Source: CAZVYS01 sp964630755 (GTDB lineage: Bacteria > Patescibacteriota > Microgenomatia > UBA1400 > CG1-02-47-37). Taken from it: 11,359 nt of DNA. This document shows, in pieces, positions 1 through 5,200 of the stretch (its first letter is position 1; every line of letters starts with the position of its first letter). Both the position numbers and the translations under genes were made by a program. The notes beneath the pieces were generated by a model. The model was not told where the DNA came from. It made no database searches and worked only from the letters and a program-made list of their open reading frames with translations. The DNA lies in assembly GCA_964630755.1 (NCBI GenBank), contig CAZVYS010000025.1:1-11359 (forward strand), written 5' to 3'.

Positions 1-55
1 ACAATGATCACAAGTGAAGTTTTCTTTAACCTTAATGAAGTGTTTGGGCATAGAT

Positions 56-83
56 TTGACAAATGGGGGTTTGGTGATAGAAT
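56..83 (+). promoter_or_regulatory. Sigma70-type promoter of the T-box / tRNA-Trp / trpS unit
   Basis: A perfect -35 TTGACA lies at 56-61. After 16 nt comes TAGAAT at 78-83, a 5/6 match to TATAAT, preceded by TG at 75-76 so that it is an extended -10. The expected start of transcription is near position 90. This is the only promoter in the window with a consensus -35, which suits a strong initiator followed by attenuation. It sits inside a fortuitous open frame (4-192), which argues against that frame being a gene. Confidence 0.75.
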
Positions 84-285
84 ACTTGAAGTTAACAATT
101 TAATCAAAAGCGCAAGGGAATCGGTTGGGATTCTCTTAGCTGACAAGGCTACCGAAAGGGTGTCGAGTCCAGAGGCGAACTGTAAAGATTAGCAGCGAGT
201 GTCGTAATATAACGGAGCTCGTAAATGAAGGTTTATTCATTGACGAGGTCCCCGTATGGGGATTTTTTATTTGAGTAAATAAATC

Positions 286-313
286 AAGGTGGCACCACGG
301 AAAGTCCGTCCTT
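286..313 (+). promoter_or_regulatory. T-box antiterminator with tRNA acceptor-binding bulge
   Basis: Helix A1 (AAGG/CCTT, 4 bp), the 7-nt bulge UGGCACC and helix A2 (ACGG/CCGT, 4 bp) have the family geometry. In known T-boxes, UGGN pairs with the free NCCA end of uncharged tRNA. Here UGGC would pair with GCCA, which fits a G73 tRNA such as tRNA-Trp. Confidence 0.9.
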
Positions 314-353
314 TTTACCAACATATTGTTGGTGGAAGCGACGGGCTTTTTTT
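303..353 (+). terminator. T-box intrinsic terminator
   Basis: AGTCCGTC 303-310 pairs with GACGGGCT 340-347 (8 bp, one G-U). The inner hairpin ACCAAC 317-322 / GTTGGT 328-333 caps it, and a run of seven T (347-353) follows. Positions 303-313 are shared with the antiterminator. It lies 8 nt before the tRNA gene, so tRNA-Trp transcription appears to depend on read-through. Confidence 0.9.
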
Positions 354-361
354 GTCCGCGT

Positions 362-434
362 AGGGATGTAGCTCAATTGGCAGAGCGTCTGTCTCCAAAA
401 CAGAAGGTAGTAGGTTCGACACCTACCATCCCTG
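362..434 (+). tRNA. tRNA-Trp (anticodon CCA)
   Basis: This is a complete cloverleaf. The acceptor is AGGGATG 362-368 / CATCCCT 427-433, with discriminator G73 at 434. The D stem is GCTC 371-374 / GAGC 383-386. The anticodon stem is TCTGT 388-392 / ACAGA 400-404, with loop CTCCAAA 393-399 and anticodon CCA at 395-397. The T stem is GTAGG 410-414 / CCTAC 422-426 with loop TTCGACA. The bases after 434 are CCT, so CCA is not encoded and must be added. G73 is the usual bacterial tRNA-Trp discriminator. The gene lies between the T-box terminator and trpS with no promoter of its own visible, an uncommon arrangement in which the sensor RNA seems to control its own ligand. Confidence 0.97.
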
Positions 435-437
435 CCT

Positions 438-563
438 ATGTTAAATAAACATAAAAATAAACTAGAGAGTAAAATCGAGGTAAAAAGACTTGAGGTTTTT
501 GAATTGTTTAAAATTGCTTTATCAGGTAGATTAGTATCAGATAGAGAAAAAGGAGAAGTATGA
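438..563 (+). CDS. Small hypothetical ORF (41 aa) between tRNA-Trp and trpS
   Basis: The frame opens at ATG 438, three bases after the last tRNA base, and ends at TGA 561-563, overlapping the trpS ATG (560-562) as ATGA. The product is lysine- and glutamate-rich at the N-terminus, then has an amphipathic-looking segment (VKRLEVFELFKIALSGRL) and a charged tail. No family is recognised. The ATGA overlap, seen again at mutM/recF, is the main support, because it would couple translation to trpS. There is no Shine-Dalgarno upstream: the preceding bases are the tRNA acceptor arm. Cleavage at the tRNA 3' end would leave an mRNA starting 3 nt before the ATG, compatible with leaderless initiation. The alternative is untranslated spacer with a chance open frame. 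Confidence 0.4.
   Translation: MLNKHKNKLESKIEVKRLEVFELFKIALSGRLVSDREKGEV
548..555 (+). promoter_or_regulatory. Shine-Dalgarno of trpS
   Basis: AAAAGGAG ends 4 nt before the ATG at 560. It supports this start for trpS and is one of the few clear ribosome binding sites in the window. Confidence 0.7.
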
Positions 564-2233
564 AGTTATATATTTCAAAAGAATTTAATCAAAAGTTTCC
601 TGAAGTTAACTGTGCAGTGATGGAAGTCGTTGGTGTGAAAGTAAATAAAGATACGGTTTTAACGGCCGAAGATTATAAACATAAAGATAAATTTAAAGAC
701 AATCGATTGATTAAGGCTTTTCAGGAGTTTTATAAAGAGCTTCGGCTGGGAGACAAGGCTGGTTATCCGGCAGTGGAAAACTTATATAGAAGGTTAGTTA
801 AAGAGAAATATGTTCCTCAAATTAACTCAGTAGTTGATGTTAATAACAAAGTGTCGGTTGAGACGTTAATTCCTGGCGGTGTTTTTGATGCAGATAGCAT
901 TAAGGGGGATATGTATTTGCGGTTTAGTTATGAAGGGGAGGAGTATCGGCCGTTGGGCGGAGGAGTGGAATTGTTGCCAGAAGGAATAGCGGTGATTGCT
1001 GATGAAGAGAAAATCTTGAACCTATTTCCTTATAGAGATTCGATTTACCCAAAAATAACTGAAAAGACAAAAAAGGTGTTGATTTTGGCAGATAAAGTTA
1101 AAGGAGTAAAAGAGGATGAAGCAATCAAAGCGGCAGAGGCGATTGGTCAGCTGATTAAGAAAGTTTCTGGTGGGAAAGTGGGCAAGGTGTTGATGGGTGA
1201 AGTGGGCCGGTTTAAAGTGAAAAAGCAAAAGAAAAAGTTTGAAGGAGTAACCAAAAGAATTTTTTCTGGAATAAGAGCGACTGGAGGATTGCATGTGGGG
1301 AATTATTTAGGGGCAGTAAAGGGAATGCTTAAGCTTCAGGAAGATCCGAATTATGAGATGTTGTTTAGTGTGGTTGATGTTCATGCAATGACCACGCCAT
1401 ATGACAAAGATAAGTTGGCAGAAAAAACCAAAGAGGTGATACTTGATTATTTAGCTAGTGGACTTGATCCAGAAAAAAGTGTTTTGTTGGTGCAATCAAA
1501 AGTGGGAGATTTGCACGCAGAGTTAGCTTTTTATTTTGCGACAGTGATAACTATGGCTAGGATGCAACACTTGCCTACTTTTAAAGAGAAGATTCAGCAG
1601 CATCCTGATAATGTGACTATGGCTCTTTTGAATTATCCCTTGTTAATGGCGGCTGATATTTTGGCATATAGAGGAGAGTTGGTGCCAGTGGGAATTGATC
1701 AAGAACCTCATTTGGAAGTAACCAGGGAGGTGGCTAGAAAGATGAATAGTTTGTATGGAATGGATTTTCCTGAACCGAAACGATTTGCAACTACAGGTGA
1801 GTATGTGCCGTCACTTTTGGGCGAAGGGAAGATGAGTAAGTCGGTTGAAGGATCGTATATTAATTTGACTGATGACCTTAAAACAATCAAGAAGAAATTA
1901 GCTTCAGCGCCAACTGATTCTGGAAAAGGCAAGAGTGTGCCGGTTGAAGGGGGAGTAGTTAATTTACTAGAGTTTGTGGAGTTGTTTGAAGGTAAACAAA
2001 AGAGGGAAAAATATGAAAAAGACTATTTGGGTAAGGGGATTAGATATGGAGATTTAAAAAGTGAGTTAGCAGAAGCAATTTTTAAAGTACTTGAGCCGAT
2101 TCAAAAGAAAAGAAAAGAACTTGAAAGTAAGCCTGAGTATGTTGAAAAAATTATTAAAGAAGGGGCGGAAAAAGCAAGAAAAATTGCCTCTAAAACAGTA
2201 AAAGAAGTAAAAAAGAAAATGGGGTTGATATAA
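560..2233 (+). CDS. trpS: B3/4-domain / tryptophanyl-tRNA synthetase fusion
   Basis: This class I synthetase charges tRNA-Trp with tryptophan in the cytosol. The catalytic part covers about residues 233-557. It begins RIFSGIRATGGLHVGNYLG, with HIGH-type HVGN at 245-248 and KMSKS at 424-428, and has TrpRS length (about 325 residues). In front of it, residues 1 to about 205 resemble the free-standing B3/4 family (COG3382) related to the editing domain of PheRS beta. Recognisable blocks are PQINSVVDVNNKVSVETL, GGVFDADSIKGDMYLRF, the GGGVELLPEGIAVIAD stretch and a segment ending TEKTKKVLILAD. A lysine-rich linker (about 206-232) joins them. Ordinary TrpRS has no editing domain, so deacylation of mischarged tRNA or extra tRNA binding is inferred only. 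The start is fixed by AAAAGGAG. The gene follows a T-box and tRNA-Trp, in keeping with control by tryptophan charging. Confidence 0.95.
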   Translation: MKLYISKEFNQKFPEVNCAVMEVVGVKVNKDTVLTAEDYKHKDKFKDNRLIKAFQEFYKELRLGDKAGYPAVENLYRRLVKEKYVPQINSVVDVNNKVSVETLIPGGVFDADSIKGDMYLRFSYEGEEYRPLGGGVELLPEGIAVIADEEKILNLFPYRDSIYPKITEKTKKVLILADKVKGVKEDEAIKAAEAIGQLIKKVSGGKVGKVLMGEVGRFKVKKQKKKFEGVTKRIFSGIRATGGLHVGNYLGAVKGMLKLQEDPNYEMLFSVVDVHAMTTPYDKDKLAEKTKEVILDYLASGLDPEKSVLLVQSKVGDLHAELAFYFATVITMARMQHLPTFKEKIQQHPDNVTMALLNYPLLMAADILAYRGELVPVGIDQEPHLEVTREVARKMNSLYGMDFPEPKRFATTGEYVPSLLGEGKMSKSVEGSYINLTDDLKTIKKKLASAPTDSGKGKSVPVEGGVVNLLEFVELFEGKQKREKYEKDYLGKGIRYGDLKSELAEAIFKVLEPIQKKRKELESKPEYVEKIIKEGAEKARKIASKTVKEVKKKMGLI

Positions 2234-2257
2234 TCAGGGGAGTTAGTTAGGTAATTG

Positions 2258-2266
2258 TGGTAAAAT
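2258..2266 (+). promoter_or_regulatory. Extended -10 promoter of ftsH (leaderless geometry)
   Basis: TGG at 2258-2260 followed by TAAAAT at 2261-2266 forms an extended -10. Six bases separate it from the ATG at 2273, so transcription would start at or within a base or two of the A of the start codon. No good -35 is seen. GGGAG directly abuts the ATG, too close to work as a Shine-Dalgarno. Confidence 0.6.
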
Positions 2267-2272
2267 CGGGAG

Positions 2273-4183
2273 ATGGTAAAAACGAAAAAAACACCAAAGA
2301 AAATTTCTAGTAAGCAGAAAAAGACTGAGATGGATAAATTGCGGAAAGCGATTGAGAAGCAGACTGGTGGCAAAGTAAAGATTAAGCAGGTGAAGTTTAA
2401 TCCAAAGAGATTTGTGATTTGGCTCTTGATAATCTTTTTTATAGCCCCGTTTTTTATCTCAATGTTTTCTGGACCTTTGCCTGTTGGCAAAGTGGGGATG
2501 TCGCAGCTACTGGCTGACATTAAAGAAGAGAAGATAGAAAAGATTGAGGTTGAAGAAGAGAGGATTTTGATTAAGTATAAAGATCAAGAGGGGATAATTG
2601 AATCAAGAAAAGAAGCCAGTGAGAGTTTTGTGGAGATTTTGGATCGGGCGGGAGTTGATGTTGCTTCGGTTAATTTTGAGACTAAAGACACTTCAGCTGC
2701 CAGGGCTTGGCAGGGAGTGCTAGAAATACTTTTACCAGTGGTTTTAACTGGAGCGATTTTCTTGTTTCTTTTTAGGCAAGTAAGAGGTCAGCAGGATGGT
2801 ATTTTTAGCTTTGGTAAGAATAAAGCTAAGTTATTTATGAAAGGGAAGCAAGACGTATCATTTAAAGATGTGGCTGGAGTAAAGGAAGCCAAAAGAGAGC
2901 TTGAAGAGGTAGTAGATTTTTTAAAGCACCCAAAGAAGTATAAAAAAGTGGGAGCTAGAACTCCAAAAGGAGTGATTTTGGTGGGTCCATCTGGAGTGGG
3001 GAAAACTTTATTAGCCCGAGCGGTAGCTGGAGAAGCAAAAGTGACTTTCTTTAGTATGGCTGGATCAGAGTTTATGGAGATGTTGGTGGGAGTGGGAGCT
3101 TCAAGAGTGCGTGATCTTTTTGCGACGGCCAAGAAAAAAGCACCGGCAATTATATTTATAGACGAGATTGATGCGATTGGTAGACAAAGATCAAGAGCCT
3201 TGACTGGTGGACATGATGAGAGAGAGCAGACTTTAAACCAGATTTTGGTGGAGATGGATGGTTTTACTCCTAATGAACAAGTGATTGTGATTGCCGCTAC
3301 TAACAGAGGAGATTTATTAGATCCAGCTTTGATTAGACCAGGCAGATTTGATAGAAGAATAGTGATGGATATGCCGGATATTGAAGACAGGGAGGCAATT
3401 ATTAAGATTCATGCTAAGGGAAAGCCTTTAACTAAACCAGTTAAGTGGGCTAAGCTTGCTAAAAGAACGGTCGGATTTTCTGGGGCGGATATTGAGAATA
3501 TGCTTAATGAGGCAGCGATTCTCGCGGCAAGGAATAATAAAGAGAATGTTGATATGGAAGAGCTTGAAGAGGCGGCTTTGAAAGTAAAGATGGGTCCAGA
3601 GAAAAAAATGAAACAGACCCAGAATGATCTTAAGATGACGGCTTATCATGAGGCAGGGCACGCAGTGGTGACTAACAAGTTACCTAAGATGGACCCGGTT
3701 CATAGGATTTCGATTGTGGCTAGGGGAGCGTCTTTGGGGCATACTTTGATTCCGCCAAAAACAGATCGGTACACACATACACGAACTTATTTTTTAAATC
3801 AGATTACTTCGTTACTTGGAGGCAGGGCAGCAGAAAAATTAATCTTTAATGAGTTAACTGGTGGAGCGGCCAGTGATATTACTAGAGCGACTGAGGTGGC
3901 TCGGAACATGGTGGTGAAGATGGGGATGAGTAAGTTGGGGCCGATTAATATGGGCGGAGGAGTGGATGTAGGGGCACTAGGGACTAATTGGTATGAGCCG
4001 GTTAAGATCTCTGAAGATCTTCAAAGTAAGGCTGATATTGAGATAAAGAGAATTGTGGATGAGTGTTCGTTAAAGGCAATGGAGATTTTAAAGAAGAATA
4101 AAGCTAAGTTGGATTTGGTGGCAAAAACTTTATTGGAGAAGGAAACTTTGGAATCTGAGGATTTTGAGAAGTTGATGGGTTAG
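2273..4183 (+). CDS. ftsH: ATP-dependent zinc metalloprotease FtsH
   Basis: FtsH is a membrane-anchored AAA+ protease that extracts and degrades membrane and soluble proteins. The 636 residues show a lysine-rich cytoplasmic N-tail (1-46), TM1 at about 48-66, an extracytoplasmic domain (about 67-148), TM2 at about 149-168, an AAA module and a peptidase. Walker A is GPSGVGKT 238-245 (family norm GPPGTGKT), Walker B is IIFIDE 293-298, and the arginine fingers R355 and R358 lie in RPGRFDRR. The zinc site is HEAGH 459-463 with the third ligand probably D535 in the SDITRAT segment. The pore loop reads MLVG (270-273), where E. coli has MFVG, so the usual pore aromatic is leucine. The basic N-tail of about 46 residues is longer than in E. 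coli. The gene follows trpS after 39 nt and has its own promoter. Identity is secure. Confidence 0.97.
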   Translation: MVKTKKTPKKISSKQKKTEMDKLRKAIEKQTGGKVKIKQVKFNPKRFVIWLLIIFFIAPFFISMFSGPLPVGKVGMSQLLADIKEEKIEKIEVEEERILIKYKDQEGIIESRKEASESFVEILDRAGVDVASVNFETKDTSAARAWQGVLEILLPVVLTGAIFLFLFRQVRGQQDGIFSFGKNKAKLFMKGKQDVSFKDVAGVKEAKRELEEVVDFLKHPKKYKKVGARTPKGVILVGPSGVGKTLLARAVAGEAKVTFFSMAGSEFMEMLVGVGASRVRDLFATAKKKAPAIIFIDEIDAIGRQRSRALTGGHDEREQTLNQILVEMDGFTPNEQVIVIAATNRGDLLDPALIRPGRFDRRIVMDMPDIEDREAIIKIHAKGKPLTKPVKWAKLAKRTVGFSGADIENMLNEAAILAARNNKENVDMEELEEAALKVKMGPEKKMKQTQNDLKMTAYHEAGHAVVTNKLPKMDPVHRISIVARGASLGHTLIPPKTDRYTHTRTYFLNQITSLLGGRAAEKLIFNELTGGAASDITRATEVARNMVVKMGMSKLGPINMGGGVDVGALGTNWYEPVKISEDLQSKADIEIKRIVDECSLKAMEILKKNKAKLDLVAKTLLEKETLESEDFEKLMG

Positions 4184-4185
4184 AG

Positions 4186-4194
4186 TGGTACAAT
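4186..4194 (+). promoter_or_regulatory. Extended -10 promoter of the 5'-3' exonuclease (leaderless geometry)
   Basis: TGG 4186-4188 plus TACAAT 4189-4194 lies in the 17-nt gap after the ftsH stop codon. Six bases (AACTTC) separate it from ATG 4201, and there is no purine-rich ribosome binding site. The position predicts an mRNA beginning at or next to the start codon. Confidence 0.65.
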
Positions 4195-4200
4195 AACTTC

Positions 4201-5160
4201 ATGAAAAAAAGATTAGTTTTGATTGATGGACATGCGGTTGTGTTTAGGGCTTATTATGCTTTTCCAACATCTATAACGACAAAAGGCGGGGAAATGGTGA
4301 ATGCGGTTTATGGGTTTGCCTCGATTCTTTTATCGGTAATTAAAGAACTTAAGCCAACTCATATTGCGGTGGCTTTTGATCTTGATAAACCGACTTTTAG
4401 GCATCAGGAATTTACAGACTACAAAGCTCAAAGACCAGAGGTAGAGGAAGAGTTAACTAAACAGTTTGATCGAGTTAAGGAGGTAGTAAAAGTGTTAAAC
4501 ATGCCGATTTTTGAAGTAGAAGGATTTGAAGCGGATGATGTGATTGGTACTTTGGCTAAACAAGCCCACTCCAAAAAAATTCAAGCAGTGATTGTGACTG
4601 GTGATCAAGATGCCATGCAGCTAGTTAATGGAAATGTGAGAGTGTTTGTGCCAGGGAGAGGAAAAGTGCCGGCTAAGCTTTATGGCAGGAAAGAAGTGAG
4701 AGAAAAGTATGGCTTTAATCCAAAGCAGATGATAGATTATAAAGCTTTGTGCGGTGATTCGTCAGATAATATTCCTGGTATTAAAGGGATTGGTCCGAAG
4801 ACGGCTTGCAACTTGATTGATAAATATAAAAGCGTTGAAGGAGTATATAAAGCGGTTGAGGAAAAGAAAATTGAGGGACTTGGGAAGGCGATGCTTGAAA
4901 AAGTTGTCCTTGGTTATGAGGATGCCAAGAAAAGTAAGATGTTGGCCACTATTATTCTTGATGTACCAATTACGCTTAAACTAAAAGCTTGTGAGTTACA
5001 TGATTATGACAAAGACAAGGCAGTTGAGTTTTTTGATAATTTAGGATTTAAATCGATTGTTAAGCGGCTTCCCAGCGACACCTGGGAGGAAGAGGTAGAA
5101 GAGATGTTTGTGGAAAAGAAAGTGGAAGATGAGAAAGGAGAGCAGGTAAGTTTATTTTAA
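4201..5160 (+). CDS. Free-standing 5'-3' exonuclease (PolA N-domain family) with C-terminal clamp-binding motif
   Basis: This is a PIN/FEN-type structure-specific nuclease, related to the 5' nuclease of DNA polymerase I and expected to remove RNA primers and flaps at Okazaki junctions. Metal-binding acidic motifs are visible: LIDG (D9), AVAFD (D60), the EADD motif (E110, D112, D113), GDQD (D135, D137) and GDSSDN (D186, D189). A helix-three-turn-helix region, IPGIKGIGPKTACNLI, spans about 191-206. The nuclease fold ends near VKRLP (about 288-292). Instead of polymerase domains there is an acidic tail of about 27 residues ending QVSLF* (315-319), matching the bacterial sliding-clamp consensus QL(S/D)LF. 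That suggests tethering to DnaN, as a PIP box does for eukaryotic FEN1. A short palindrome (5070-5087) lies where the tail begins. No symbol is given because free-standing members lack an agreed one. Confidence 0.93.
   Translation: MKKRLVLIDGHAVVFRAYYAFPTSITTKGGEMVNAVYGFASILLSVIKELKPTHIAVAFDLDKPTFRHQEFTDYKAQRPEVEEELTKQFDRVKEVVKVLNMPIFEVEGFEADDVIGTLAKQAHSKKIQAVIVTGDQDAMQLVNGNVRVFVPGRGKVPAKLYGRKEVREKYGFNPKQMIDYKALCGDSSDNIPGIKGIGPKTACNLIDKYKSVEGVYKAVEEKKIEGLGKAMLEKVVLGYEDAKKSKMLATIILDVPITLKLKACELHDYDKDKAVEFFDNLGFKSIVKRLPSDTWEEEVEEMFVEKKVEDEKGEQVSLF
5070..5087. repeat. Short inverted repeat in the exonuclease gene
   Basis: TCCCAG 5070-5075 and CTGGGA 5082-5087 form a perfect 6-bp inverted repeat around CGACAC. 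It encodes the LPSDTWE segment, exactly where the nuclease domain gives way to the acidic tail. Confidence 0.5.
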
Positions 5161-5170
5161 CTTATAGTAA

Positions 5171-5193
5171 ATTCCAGGTTCGTAACCTGGAAT
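5171..5193. repeat. Perfect 10-bp intergenic palindrome, possible weak terminator
   Basis: ATTCCAGGTT 5171-5180 and AACCTGGAAT 5184-5193 are perfect inverted arms around CGT. It follows the exonuclease stop by 10 nt and precedes the glycosyltransferase start by 7 nt. The downstream run is only ATTTTG, weak for an intrinsic terminator, and the stem ends so close to ATG 5201 that it could also affect translation. It may instead belong with the other small palindromes of the window. Confidence 0.6.
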
Positions 5194-5200
5194 ATTTTGT

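Larger units (their letters stand above)
90..353 (+). ncRNA. T-box leader (tRNA-sensing antitermination riboswitch), probably for tRNA-Trp
   Basis: The leader runs from the predicted start near 90 to the terminator. The T-box core at 286-300 folds as a textbook antiterminator: AAGG 286-289 pairs with CCTT 310-313, a seven-base bulge UGGCACC spans 290-296, and ACGG 297-300 pairs with CCGT 306-309 around loop AAAGT. The 3' strand of this helix is also the 5' strand of the terminator (303-353), so the two exclude each other. The variable base C293 complements discriminator G73, as in the tRNA-Trp just downstream. Upstream, TTAATC 100-105 can pair with GATTAG 187-192 and close a Stem I-like region. 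Also visible are a 9-bp hairpin at 114-137, CGAG/CTCG 196-221, AATGAA/TTCATT 224-241, a GC hairpin 249-262 and a 7-bp AT hairpin 266-283. The core is secure; the Stem I fold and specifier are not. Confidence 0.9.

Noticed and set aside
4..192. 62-codon open frame at the left edge, open from base 1, that could be the tail of an upstream gene
   Set aside because: It contains the consensus promoter (56-83) and overlaps the T-box leader, including the 9-bp hairpin 114-137 and the proposed Stem I helix. The product is not recognised, and a frame this short is expected by chance here. A true gene tail cannot be fully excluded.
257..259. UGG at 257-259 as the T-box specifier
   Set aside because: It lies partly in the stem of the GC hairpin next to the antiterminator, not in the Stem I region, and its G residues are paired.
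136..324. 62-codon minus-strand open frame over the T-box
   Set aside because: It is antisense to a structured RNA, with no promoter, no ribosome site and no recognisable product. The other minus-strand frames within 1022-8303 are likewise shadows of real genes.
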